NCBI GenBank assembly: GCA_963921825.1
Contig: OY997594.1
Coordinates: 34,702,956-34,766,955 of the forward strand
Origin: Erodium maritimum
Taxonomy: Eukaryota > Streptophyta > Magnoliopsida > Geraniales > Geraniaceae
DNA: 64,000 bases
Direction: 5' to 3'
The translations under genes were made by a program, and so were the position numbers. Positions 12,301 through 23,330 of the stretch are shown here, in pieces (within the stretch, counting starts at the first letter, position 1; each line of letters begins with the position of its first letter). Under the pieces are notes generated by a model. It worked only from the letters and a program-made list of their open reading frames with translations, was not told the origin of the DNA and ran no database searches.

Positions 12301-12591
12301 CATCACACTTTTCGCACTCATATTCACACATCCACACACGTATTCAAAAACACATCAAAATATATGCAATCCACTACTTGTTAGAAAGCTCTTGAAAAAA
12401 TAAGAATATTGGCGCAAGAAAAAATGAAATCGGAGTTGAAACGAAACGGGAAAAATCGAATTAATAAACTTGATTATAACAAAAAGGGGGCATTTTCTGA
12501 GCGCGACACATGGCGCAATCTGATTGAGTTCGCATGTTCGCACCGTAATTCATGGTTCGCACCTGATTGCTCTCCTATATATATATATATA

Positions 12592-12940
12592 GGGTTGGTA
12601 TCAGGTACAAACCCCCCCCCCCCCCCCCCCCTTATTGTGCAAACTACGAACCCACGAGAGCCACATGATCCCCCCCAAAGTGATATCAGCAGAGCGCACC
12701 AGATGCTGACACGTGGACAATAAATATATAAAACACTGCACCTTATTGTGCAAACTACGAACTCCCCAGGTGCTGACACGTGGCGCGCACAGTGCTGATA
12801 GTTTGCGCATCACAGTGCTAATAGGCGCAAACTATTAGCATTGTGCTGCGCAAACTATCAGCACTGTGCGCGCCACGTGTCAGCACCTGGAAAGTTCGTA
12901 GTTTGCACAATAATGGTGGTTTTTACTGGATAGCTATCCT
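12592..12940. mobile_element. (TA)n-bounded inverted-repeat element E2
   Basis: This is a second member of the E1 family, with the same TTATTGTGCAAACTACGA inverted ends and similar interior palindromes with GTGCTGATAGTTTGCGC. The left end contains a 20-base C run (12612-12631). TA tracts separate it from F1 and F2. It has no coding capacity. Confidence 0.75.
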
Positions 12941-12959
12941 ATATATATATATATATATA

Positions 12960-13979
12960 GGGAAGCAATCACGTGCGAACCCCTCTTAAAATGCGAACTC
13001 AATAACAACATGACACGTGCCGCGCTTAGAAATGCTCATCTTTTTTTCCCCACCAAGTTTATTAATTTAATTTTTCCCGCTTCTATTCAACTCCGATTTA
13101 ATTTTTTTTTTGCGCCAATATTCTTATTTTTTCAAGAGCTTTCTAACAAGTAGTGGATTGCATATATTTTGATGTGTTTTTGAATACGTGTGTGGATGTG
13201 TGAATATGAGTGCGAAAAAGTGTGATGTGTTTTGCAAATTTAGTGTATATGGTTTGCGGATTTAGTGTATATGGTTTGCGAATTTAGTGTGTTTTGCAAA
13301 TTTAGTGTATATGGTTTGCGGATTTAGTGTATATGGTTTGCGGATTTAGTGTATATGGTTTGCGAATTTAGTGTATATGGTTTTGCAAATTTATATGCAA
13401 GTTATGACTCCAACATTTATCATAAAGTTATTTAAAGTCTTAGTAGTATACATATACTTCCTCCATCCTACAATATTCTACAATGAGTGTCTCATTTATT
13501 TGACAAAGATTTAGTTTTAGTAAAGTGTGAAAATTACACTAAATTCGCAAACCATATACACTAAATCCGCAACCCATATACACTAAATTTGCAAAACACA
13601 CTAAATTCGCAAACCATATACACTAAATCGGCAAACCATATACACTAAATCCGCAAACCATATACACTAAATCCGCAAATCATATACACTAAATTTGTAA
13701 AACACATCACACTTTTCGCACTCATATTCACACATCCACACACTTATTCAAAAACACATCAAAATATATGCAATCCACTACTTGTTAGAAAGCTCTTGAA
13801 AAAATAAGAATATTGGCGCAAGAAAAAATGAAATCGGAGTTGAAACGAAACGGGAAAAATCGAATTAATAAACTTGATTATAAAAAAGGGGGGCATTTTC
13901 TGAGCGCGCCACATGGCGCAATTTGATTGAGTTCGCATGTTCACACCATAACTCATGGTTCGCACCTGATTGTTCTCCT
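12960..13979. mobile_element. (TA)n-bounded fold-back element F2
   Basis: This is a shorter copy of F1 (about 1.0 kb). The outer arms are closely similar to those of F1 and carry the GCGCCAATATTCTTATTTTT segment and its complement. The inner 22-bp arrays (13232-13390 and 13545-13700) have fewer units. It ends CACCTGATTGTTCTCC before a TA tract. Confidence 0.8.
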
Positions 13980-14004
13980 ATATATATATATATATATATA
14001 TATA

Positions 14005-14260
14005 ATAACAATCAGGTACAAACTTGTATCTTTCGTCAGAACGTAGAACTATCAATCTGGGCCCTTGGATCGTAGAATTAATGGGCCAGATCTAATGCAT
14101 ATCTGTTAATATCTTTTTAATTAATACATATCTTGTAATTGATTTCGTAATCAATCACCACCCCCTGAATTTCGGTGACCATTCGATCTGAGTAATCAAT
14201 GGCCCAGATTAGTTCTACGTTCTGACCCGAAATAAGGTTTGTACTTGATTGTTTCCCTCT
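14005..14260. mobile_element. (TA)n-bounded inverted-repeat element G
   Basis: This roughly 255-bp element has ends ACAATCAGGTACAAAC and, inverted, GTTTGTACTTGATTGTTTCC. Inner inverted segments TCAGAACGTAGAACTA and TAGTTCTACGTTCTGA are also present. TA tracts lie on both sides. The interior is unrelated to E and F, but the terminal motif is shared. Confidence 0.75.
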
Positions 14261-14511
14261 ATATATATAATCTTACAGTTGATTCCTTTGTCAGCTTGTG
14301 ACTAACTCCACGTAGTAAACTGAAATTACATTATATATAAGATAGTTTAAAGACTAAAACAAGATTTTTTTTGTAACAGACAAAACAACACACATGCATA
14401 TTAGAATTTTGAATGGTATTATTGGGGCCAAGTCAGAGCACAAGAAAAGAGAAGCTGGTCAATTTAATACTCTGAGATTGAAAATTGTATACATGTTCGA
14501 GATTCAGCTTG

Positions 14512-15098
14512 TCATTTTCTCTGAGCTTCAGCTTCCAAGCTTCCCTTCTTTTTGTGAAAGAGCCATGCAACCAGAGGGATCAGCACTGACTTCTTCTTCT
14601 TCTTCACCTTACTATCATTGGGTGGTGATTCTTCTCTGGTTACCATCACTTTGGCCAGCGCTAGAGAGCTTGCCAACTTCACGTACCTCTTCTTCTCCAT
14701 CTCCTCATTATTGTTGAGGTCCTGTTTCAAAAACTAGAGGTGTTGCGGCTCTTTACTTGTGTGCTCCAGCTCTTGTTTTAGTGAGCTCATGCATCGGGCC
14801 AACAACCTCCCCTCTTCCTTCGCTTTCTCAAGGCTTTGCTTTGTTTCTTCTACTTCTGTCGTCAAGGCCCTCTGTCTTGATCCCTTTTGATCTCCATCTC
14901 TTATCTGAAATATTTATATATGTATATATATACTGATCATAGATTCATGCTCTTGTAATATATAGTATTGACAATACGTTAAATAGTGACCTCTTTGAGC
15001 CTGTTGGCATAGATTTCATCGGCCAGGACTCGTTCTCCGAACAGCCTTACAGCTTCCTTGACGGAGCTGAAGGGTGCTCGCGTGTTGATCTCGGCCCA
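14512..15098 (-). pseudogene. WEB-family (DUF827) coiled-coil gene remnant
   Basis: Two exons can be read on the minus strand. The first (14991 to about 15095) encodes RAPFSSVKEAVRLFGERVLA, the hallmark N-terminal block of WEB/PMI2-type proteins. The second (14512-14904, after a TTTCAG acceptor) encodes a Lys/Glu-rich coiled coil (VEETKQSLEKAKEEGRLLAR, then SLKQELEH) and a basic C-terminus ending in FHKKKGSLEAEAQRK and a stop. In Arabidopsis, WEB1 and PMI2 act in chloroplast photorelocation; this short type is a distinct, poorly characterised subgroup. The copy looks dead: a TAG stop follows KEPQHL in exon 2, no ATG precedes exon 1 in frame (a TGA does), and the donor is GTCACT. A truncated functional transcript cannot be fully excluded. 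Confidence 0.72.
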
Positions 15099-15568
15099 TC
15101 ACATCATCACAACGCTGCCCTCTGACTCTATGGTAGAGATTATTTGCACAATAAGGATCTTTTTTTCCTTTTAATACAACAAAATGTGGATGGAGATTAG
15201 GATAGTAATTAATGGGTTGTGGAGGTCGTTGATAATGCTGTTGTTTTGTTGGTTTCTTGGCGTCCAATTCACTTGATTTTTGCTATATGAAGGCGACGCG
15301 GGTTGTTGGACCCTCTCACTGTTTATTGCCACTCCCTTTCCCTGGTTTACTTATGCGGGCCTCATCACAACTTTTTTTTTGTAACATTCTTTTTATTTAT
15401 TTAAAGGATCGTTCCTTTTTTCGGATAAGGGTGCAAATTTCAAGCACGTAGATAACACACATCAACTCGATTGCAACATATACGTTATAGATACTTACGA
15501 TTGAATATTGTATATTTTATAATGATCATAATATGCACTGTAAATTAGCTCGAGCGACTTTTATCTTC
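15099..15568. other. unannotated AT-rich spacer
   Basis: I recognise no gene or element ends in this stretch between the WEB remnant and the next LINE. Confidence 0.5.
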
Positions 15569-18017
15569 TTTTTTTTACTAAAAATAAAGGTGTAATTTCA
15601 TTAAAGAGAGATCAATCGATAATAAAAGTGCATTAGGGAAACCCCCGATCATAATAAAAGAGCTATTACATAGTATCGAGCTCGTAAGGTCTGTCTACGC
15701 ATAACTCTGTGACAAAAGAATCGACACATGCGATTTTTTGGGGAGCCATAAAGGCGAACGAAAAGTAAATAATAATGAAACCGATGTTTGTTGCTCAAGG
15801 TATTGTCCAATTGCTGCATATTTTGTAAAATGCGACCGAACTTGCTGACACCGGTTCCAAGGGAGGCAGAGCTCTTCCTAGAGATCCCTCCCAAGGGCAG
15901 TCCCTAGAGCACTGAATCCCTTTCACTCCTCCATACGGGCCTGCTTCTCGGCCCGGTCTTGATCTTCCCGGGGCTCCTCTGCAAAACCTCGTTTCATTCC
16001 CCCACCTCCCGCTCCACAACTAGACTCAGCTCCAGCTCCAAGTCCAGTCTTATCTCTGTGCACAAGCAGGTGTGGGGGGTAGGCTCTACTGCCCCCAGAA
16101 GGTTGGCCAATCACCAAGTTCTTCCAACCCAGATCAGCCAACCGGAGTTGGGAGATACTTTGAGGGCTCACACCTTGAGGTGCAGTAGCCGAGGATACTA
16201 TTGGGCCCTTGCCTCGAGATAAGGGACTCTAAGGTGCAGAAGTTGAGGACACCGGTCGACGAGGTATCTGACCGTCCCAATTCGTCGCATACATCTTAGG
16301 TTGGTGGTCATTAGATACTCCAAGATGGAGGAGTCGAACTTGGGCTTACCTACCATATCCCGAGCACAGTCGGCCACTATGTGATCAATCATGGCACAAT
16401 TAAAACAAAACACAAGGAGTTTTGTATAGGTAAGAGTGACACAAACCGGATCGGGAGATTCCTGGAATCGAAGCAGAATCTGGCGGCGATGAGGGCACTC
16501 CACAAGGTTCCAAAAATAGAACTTCATTGTACCGCCCCAACAGAAGCCTCATTGGTCACATGGGACCTCGACACATAATCCTAGTGTCGAGCTGATCGTC
16601 TCTCTCATGGTTTTGGTGCGCACTACCGGAGGGAGACCATGAGCATGCACCCAGAGTTGCAATCGATCCAGGGTAGAGGATCCCTAGCCATTGGGTCCAA
16701 ATCAACTCGTAGGAGGGGTCGTCCATCAAAGCACCATGGCTCGTTCCCACGAACCCATGAGCGAGTCATCGTTGTCTCAAAGTAAAGCCCGAACACCCCA
16801 CGCCCAATGTCCTTGATGATTAAACCCTCGACCAACTTCCCTCAAGCCTTAGTGATTATCCTGAGGAGGACCTCCTTACTGGGTGGCTTGGAGGTCCATA
16901 GTTTGCCCAACATGAGAAACTATTGTCGTGCAATGACTGATGGGCTCACAGGTAGGTACGGGACTTCCACCACCTCTTCTTCATCCTCCTCTAGCGAGCA
17001 GGACGAGCGGCCATCCTAGATATTGAGTAGATGGGACTCCAGCGACACCGGTAGTTCCGGGGACTTCTAGGCGATCCCGGTCTCTTTGGGCTTGAAAGAT
17101 CTACGGCGGTGGACCATTTCCATTGGAGGAGAGAGCAACGTTGGGAGCACCGGCACCCGGTCAGTATTAGGGATGAATACCCCCTCACAGAGAGCCTCCA
17201 GCTCCTTCCGCCCTGGTTCCTCCCTCTTTGGGTCGATGATAGGGGCTTTACCCCAAGAGGGGTCCCTAACCATTGGATGCAGCGGGGCAGATACAGGAAC
17301 CTCCAAAACCCTAGCGTAACTTGTGCCTGAAGCTAGGGTTTTGGTCGTGGAAGGACGACTGCACACCGGTTCAGATGAGCCTGGAGAGAAGACTCCATAC
17401 CTCGTTGGTGGAGTAGAAGGGATGAACGACTCCTTTAGTCCCGATTCCACCCTACCTCAAAGAGGATCTCAGGCCAGAGGAGATGTCGGGAGGCGGTAGG
17501 GGCCACCGTCGATTGCAGCGTGCCAGGGATGAGAGGTTCCGGTGGCAGTTGAGGAGCTGAGGCAATCGCCAGAGGTAGTGACGGAGTCGAGTCTTCAGGT
17601 TTGGGCGAAGGCGGTGGAGACGTCAAAACCCTAACATAGCTTGGGATAGAAGTTTGGATTTTAGTCTTAAGGGACGACCCCGCCTTGGTTTGACTAGCAG
17701 TTATGAGGATCCCAGTGAGAAGGTCGTGGGCGCCACTGATGCCAGAACCGAAGGAGGGACTATGGATGGAGAAGAGAGATGGAGCAAAGCCAAAGACTGC
17801 TTTGTCTTCTGGTTCCTTCTCATCTTAATGGGGGGCACAACCTCCGAGGAGGGGCACAATAATGGCATAGGTGGCGTGTGCTACACCACGTTGGGCTGCG
17901 ATGGGACAAGACCGACGGTGAAGACAACAGTCATGTCGACGGCAAGAGTAGGGGCCTCTATAGGTGGGGCTAGGGTTACCTCGGTAAGGAGAAAAATCTC
18001 AACTTGCAAGAAAGAAC
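15569..18017 (-). mobile_element. LINE L2: ORF1-bearing, ORF2-less (minus strand)
   Basis: A poly-T tract at 15569-15576 marks the 3' tail of a minus-strand LINE. ORF1 sequence extends right to about 17940 (MTVVFTVGLVP start region) and a leader with CCTAG lies near 17970. The 5' end is obscured because solo LTR copy 2 inserted at 18018-18022. I did not find a convincing target duplication. No endonuclease or reverse transcriptase block is readable. Confidence 0.6.
15923..17940 (-). pseudogene. LINE ORF1 with CCHC knuckle (element L2)
   Basis: The knuckle CFNCAMIDHIVADC (CX2CX4HX4C) lies at about 16366-16410 and follows a TYTKLLVFC segment, as in DUF4283/zf-CCHC proteins of plant LINEs. Upstream, in changing frames, lie a Pro/Ser-rich N-terminal part (about 17435-17940) and a segment around 16560-16830 corresponding to the DUF4283 core. 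Stops and frame shifts make it non-functional. The assignment rests mainly on the knuckle and its context. Confidence 0.6.
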
Positions 18018-18022
18018 AACGC
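18018..18022 (+). repeat. target site duplication AACGC (left copy)
   Basis: It is repeated exactly at 21253-21257 and flanks solo LTR copy 2. Confidence 0.85.
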
Positions 18023-21000
18023 TATAAAACCCACCTCGTTTTAGAACGGTATTATTTTGGTAAATTGAAACATCGGGGTTGGTTTCTGTAAAAAAAAATA
18101 AATAATAAAAAAAAATACAGGGTCGGATCAGGGCAGGCCTGACCCAACTGAAATAGATTGGGCCGGAAAGCCCAAAACCCAGCCGAGGCCCATTAAGTTT
18201 CGGCCTGCACATAAATAGGCTTCTAGGGTTTCGAAACCCTCATTCTCAGCAGCCTCCATCTCTCGTTCCTCTCCCTTTCGTCTCTCTCTCTTCGCGCAGA
18301 GTCGTCGCCCGCCAACCATCTCCGAGCTCCTGCGCAGCCCACTCCCGATCTCCCCTCACCTTCTCCCTCTTCTGCTTCGAATCCCCATCCCCGACCTCCT
18401 TCTTCTTCGTCCACTCCGTCGCCGGCCACGCCACCGTCTCCGCCTCCTCTCGCCACGCTCAGCCCCGCCTCTTCCTTCTTCAAGCCAAACCACGACCGAG
18501 CTCCTCCCGACCCCGTCCTCTCTGCTTCGCCGTTCCGGTCGCCATCACCGGCCACACCTCGCATCTCCGACCTCCCCATCCTCTCCCGTTCCCGACCCTC
18601 TCCCTCTTCTGGTTCGAGAGCCCTCTCCCCACGACCACGCCGCCGTCCCGAGCCCGAGCCCGAGCCCGCCGTCCCGAGCCCGAGCTCGCCGTCCCGAGCC
18701 CGAGCTCGTCCTCCCCGACCATCCTCTCCCGTCTCCCTTCTCCTCGTCGTCGTCCGCACGGCCGGCAAGCTCAGCCGAGCCACCACCGCCACCGTTCCTT
18801 TCTCTACGGTTAGGCCCCGGCCGACGCCGCCCTCGCCGGCGGCCGACCGGTTTGAAACCGAACCCTTAGTTTTTCCCGTTTTCGATTTATGTTAATTATG
18901 GGTTTGTTGAAACAATCCTTGTATCTGTGGGTTGTTCGAAACGGACTAGAACCGAGATTTTTGTTAAAAGAAAATTAAACATTAAACGAGTTTGGATCTG
19001 TTGAAATTGAATAATATTGGGTTAAACCTACTAATGAAACGGTTTAATATTTGGAACGGTTTAATATTTGGAATGGTTTAATATTGGATCGGTTTTTAAA
19101 GTAAAAAGGGAATTAATTGAATCAAAATCAGTTTATAATACAAGATGGTTTCAGATCTGCTTTGGTGGACATCGAAATCACGGTTTTGGAAAGAAAAGGG
19201 TTGTAAAATGGAAAATCAAATCTAAGGAAAAAGGTTTTAAAATGAAAGGGAATTAAAAGCGTTTCGGTTTTAAAAACGGTTTAAATCGAGGAGTTGTGAA
19301 TCTAAGTTGTAAATGGGATTTAGGGACGGTTGTTCAAAAACCGAACCTAATTCATTTTGGGCTCAAAAGACCGGATCAGAAACAGATTTGAAATCAAAAG
19401 GGAATTTGATTTAAAATAAAAACCGTTCTGTTTTGAGAAAGGGTTATTAATCGGATTTGGGAACGACTCTGGAACTCTGGGTAAAATGAACTGCTATTTG
19501 GGTTTAAAAGGGAACAAAAGCGGACCGTTGAGTCGGACCTCGGGATTCGTGCATTGGGACCGTGCCTCGCATGCACCGGTTTCGGTGCTCGGGTACTCGA
19601 ACCCGATTCGCCGTGAACCCGCTTTTATCCCGCTCGAGTTTAAGGGACAACTGTCGGTTGTGAACTGGATTAATCGTGACCGTTACATTAACCTAAGAAC
19701 CGCCTCTAATTATGGCTTTCGTGTTATCTTTAGAGTCTGGGTTCGATCGAAGTGAAGCTCGGAGGTAGCGAGCCAGAACGTCAGCAGCTAGGAAGCGTAG
19801 CGGTTGCTCTTCAGTTGAGGTAGGGAAAAGTAGCCGGATCTCGGCCCTGACTAGGGAAAGTTAACAGTAGAATTGCATGTGACACCGGGGTGTCGTGGGT
19901 TGAATAGGTTTGTTTAAATATTAGAAATGTATGATACGGTATTGTAGCGTTTATGAGAAAAGCATGTGACACTTAGTAGTGTCGTAGGATCAGAGGACTT
20001 AGCGATAACTGTTTACTGGAGGCATATGACCATGCCCGGAGGTTGTTTGTGAAACTAGCGATCTTAGGACTGTTGGAGGCATCGATTATGCCAGAGGTTG
20101 TTGTGCGTTAATTGTTGTTGTGCTTGGGTGGCCATGAGAGCCCGTGTCTTACTGTTGATGTCTTGAGTGACAGTGAGTGTCGTGGGGTTGTTGAACCCGA
20201 GTCTTGACTATTGGTGGTTTTGAGTGGCCGCGAGTGCCCGTGGGGGTCGTTGACCCATGAGTCATTGTTGGTGTATTTTGGGAGGCCGTGAGTGCCTGTG
20301 GGGCTGTTGAGTCCGCGTTTTAGGGTTGGTATCTTGGGTGGCCATGAGTGCCTGTGGAGTGCTGAACTTGTGTTATTGCTGTTTGTTGAACTGTGCTTGT
20401 GATTGTGATTGTGGTTACCTGAGGTTGTGGGCCCGCTTCATTAAACGGGGGTCCTCGATCACACGCGTCTGCACGTTCAGACGAGGTAGGGGGCCCGCCT
20501 GTCAGTAAAGGGGTCCTGGCCGCGCGTGTGTGGTTCGGTGGTTGTGAGTGTGATAGGTTGACAGTCTGATCCGACTTTGTGTCGAGGAAATGCGACAGGT
20601 CGACCGCCTGACCACGTCTATGATCGGTAAGGGGCGTGAGGGAGGCTACTGAGCAGCTGGTTTGCGATCCTTTGTGATCTTGTTTTGTGTGCGATCCTTT
20701 GTGATCTTGTTTTGTGTGCGATCCTTGGTGATCTTGTTTGGTGTTGCGTAGTTCCTTTGAGTCCTTGGAAGAGGTCGTGATCGTTGTGTCGTGTCTACTT
20801 ACGTGTTTGAGTGTCGAGTCGTTCGAGGAAGGTCACCGTGGGTGTTTGTCAGTCAGAGTACTTGGGTTGGGGACAGTGATCCCCGGGGGTTGAGTTTGTT
20901 GTTGGTGTTACCGGCATTGTCTGCTAATTATGCCGTAGTCAGTCTGTTATTCGTAGTGGTGAGCGAACGCTCACCCCTAGCTGCTTTTCCTACAGGTACT

Positions 21001-21252
21001 GTTCGTGGGACGGACTAGGTGAGCTCTCGAAGCTTGTGAAGCTAGGAGCGGAGTCCGGGTTTTTACTTTTGGTCTAGCGACGGATACCTCGCCTTTTTGT
21101 CCGCTTGTGGGACGTTGTATTTTGGGTTGTAATTATTATTTTGTTGAACTAAACTGGTATTGTAAAGGGTTTTAATGGAAAAGGTTTCAAAGTGTTTTCT
21201 TATAATTGAACGTCGCGTCCCGAGTTCGGTTTACTGAAATTGGGGCGTGACA
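18023..21252 (+). mobile_element. solo LTR, family S, copy 2
   Basis: The 3230-bp unit starts TATAAAACCCACCTCGTTTT and ends GGGGCGTGACA. The start aligns with TGTGAAACCCGCTTCGTTTC of copy 1, so the expected TG has mutated to TA. The TATA-like element CATAAATAG with AGGGTTT lies near 18210-18235, followed by the same CT-rich and then GC-rich leader as copy 1. No coding domain or primer site is seen. It carries a 27-bp triplication (20664-20744) and several GGTGGCC-TGAGTGCC repeats (20130-20350). Confidence 0.85.
20664..20744 (+). repeat. three 27-bp tandem units inside solo LTR copy 2
   Basis: GCGATCCTTTGTGATCTTG recurs every 27 bp; copy 1 of the LTR has a single unit near 7169. Confidence 0.85.
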
Positions 21253-21276
21253 AACGCATAAGCTGTGACTAAACCT

Positions 21277-21293
21277 ATTTCTCACTATTTGTT
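21277..21293 (+). repeat. target site duplication of LINE L3 (left copy)
   Basis: ATTTCTCACTATTTGTT matches 22364-22380 (ATTTCTCACTGTTTGTT) with one mismatch. Confidence 0.8.
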
Positions 21294-22363
21294 TTTTTGA
21301 AACGGGTAATCGGATAATTGCATTAATACCCAAAGGTAATCAAACAAGATAGGGCGTGATATGTCCGAGTCGACCGTAGCAGGCCCAACGCTCATGGGCC
21401 CATAATAATAGCCTACTTGACATCGAAGGCAAAAATTCAAGACAACTCCTTACCAACGTCTAAAAACAGCGAGACATGAAATGAAAAAACCTAAGCAATC
21501 TGGCTAGCCAAAAAATTATTCTACCTAAAACATAATAACAAACAGGAAGTAATGCCTTTGGTGCGGATTTCTCGAGACTCCCCGGCAGTAGTAGCCCCGG
21601 GTCTGTGGATATAGGTCCCAGTGTGACCATTCCACCCCCGCCGGGTCCTATCATTCGTCCTGCGGAGGGTCAAGTCCCTCCAACTGCATTCCAGCTGCTC
21701 CTACACGAACCCCTATCCCCGATACTTGACCCTTTGCCGGTCCCAGCGGGATCCACTACTCTCCGTCAAGAGGTGACGCCAGCGGCGGTACTATACGACT
21801 GGGAACCCTAATGGGATTCCCTTGTTCAACAAGAATCCAGAGCATCGGCAGCGGCGACACAGGGGATCCCAAGACGTCCACCCCCACCCCCACTTGGGCT
21901 CCGATCGTGCCCGGCCCTGCCTGTCCGACGACTTCGTCGCCACCCGGATGCGGAGGGGAGATCGACCGATCTCCATATCGATAAGGCTCGATTATATGCC
22001 AACCCGACATCGGATGGAGACGCCATGGTGGCCCTCGGAGAAGGTCAGGGCAAGGGCGTTGCAGACGGATGGGGCAGGCGTCCGACGATGATGAGAAGAG
22101 GACGTCGGGATGGAAGTTCGACGCGAGCGGTTGGGTAGCGTCAGAGCAGATCTGGTGAACTGGATCCATGGTGCAGAAGCGGCTGAGATCTCGACGGCAA
22201 GAGAACTCCTGAGAGTGTTTGTGGTGAAGGGACGATAACTAATCGGATAGTGGCGGCGCAGGAAACGATCAGAGATAGAGGCGTGAGTAGAGAAAACCCT
22301 AGCTAGGGTGAGAAAGAACCTCAAAGAGGTAGCGGAGAACTTTTTTTTAAGGTAAAAAAAAAC
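21294..22363 (-). mobile_element. LINE L3: short ORF2-less copy
   Basis: This is a 1.07 kb minus-strand copy with a poly-T tail at the left (…CGTTTCAAAAAAA on its own strand) and a 17-bp target duplication. Its 3' end has the CCATGAGCG and CGGTTACCC-TTTC type motifs shared with elements L4 and L5. The 5' part (21756-22340) encodes a proline-rich ORF1 N-terminal remnant (MDPVHQICSDATQPL…). The DUF4283 core, knuckle and ORF2 are all missing, so it is an internal deletion rather than a 5' truncation. Confidence 0.75.
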
Positions 22364-22380
22364 ATTTCTCACTGTTTGTT

Positions 22381-23330
22381 ATAAACAAAACATATTTCAA
22401 TTGTTAAGGATATATATCATACGTGTAACATGATTTAAGAGATACATCACTATATTCGCCCGGATCCCAAGACATGCATTTTTAACATATTGACCTTTTC
22501 TAGAGGGGGAAATTGGATTATATTAGAATTTTAGAAAACTTTAGGTCTAAATATATATGGGTTAAATACATTATGATATCATTTTGTTCAGTCCACCTAG
22601 TTTAAGATATCTTTATGTTAGGAAAATATCTTTTGGTATTTTTATTTTCGGTCCACGATCCTTTTGTGCATTTGGGGTAGTAAAATGACGATTTTATACT
22701 CCTTCAACTTTAATCACTCATTTGATACCTTTGAAATGTCTATTTTGCCCTCTGTATCAAATTTATTGACCATATTTTATTATTTAAATGAGTCTAAATC
22801 TTAAATAACTATTTTAGAATATACATATATAAGAAATAAAATTCTGAAAATAATTAAAAACTAAAAATCAGATTTACGAAAAAAATATATATATTGTTAT
22901 TTCTATTTCCTACATCTGTACATCGTCTCCTATACAACCCAAACACATATCTGTAAAGCTTAGAGCTTTCATCCTTTTTCTCGTGGATCTCGAGCAGGTC
23001 ATCGTTGTCCACGAGCAACAACTGATTTGCCTTACCTCGTTATGGTTACTGTCCTAGAGCTTCAAAATCCTCGGCAGCCACCGCCATGGTTTCAATCTGT
23101 AATGATTTTGGGATTTTCTTATTTGGGCTCTCCGTGTTCTCGTCATATCCGGAGCTCCAGCTTCTTCTCGTAGACAGATCCGACGGGGCTCTACAACCTC
23201 AAATCGGGGAGGATGAACTTAAGTCGCTTCAACTTCTTACCCTATAAATATCGTCGAGGTTCCTCCGTTCGTCATGTCGTTCGTCGTGCTTGGCGGATAT
23301 CTGGTGCAAACAGGTCCAACGAGGCTACAC
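22381..23330. other. intergenic or decayed transposon sequence
   Basis: AT-rich DNA. The part 22556-22850 has GGTCCACGATCCTTTTG and the downstream low-complexity pattern seen also at 38590-38920 and 41150-41460, so it is probably another fragment of that dispersed repeat. The part 22900-23330 has no recognisable coding sequence. Confidence 0.4.

Larger units (their letters stand above)
11074..12575. mobile_element. (TA)n-bounded fold-back element F1
   Basis: Two arms of about 500-600 bp are inverted copies of each other (11074-11575 and 11965-12575). The outer ends read GGGAGGCTTTCAGGTGCGAACC and its near-complement GGTTCGCACCTGATTGC. Each arm has a unique outer half containing GCGCCAATATTCTTATTTTT, and an inner half made of a 22-bp tandem unit (TTTAGTGTATATGGTTTGCG). 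The loop is about 390 bp. No coding region is seen. A transcript could form a very long hairpin. Confidence 0.8.
1734..14390 (-). mobile_element. Ty1/Copia retrotransposon (minus strand), interrupted by nested insertions
   Basis: Read on the minus strand the order is: 5' LTR (right end TGTTG at 14390, left end CA at 8149), a 6-nt spacer, a tRNA-Met primer site (8131-8142), leader and gag (7692-8130 continuing at about 4230-4825), then protease, integrase, reverse transcriptase and the start of RNase H (1734-4230). The continuation and 3' LTR lie left of the window because another Copia element interrupts RNase H at 1733. Nested inside are a solo LTR (4831-7686), a LINE (8175-10588, in the LTR) and the (TA)n elements (10710-14260, in the LTR). 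Without these insertions the LTR would be roughly 260 bp. The right boundary at 14390 rests only on the terminal TG and is the least certain point. Confidence 0.7.

Noticed and set aside
18223-18792. A 189-residue Arg/Glu/Gly-rich minus-strand protein
   Set aside because: Low-complexity frame in the GC-rich leader of solo LTR copy 2, homologous to the equally non-coding region in copy 1.
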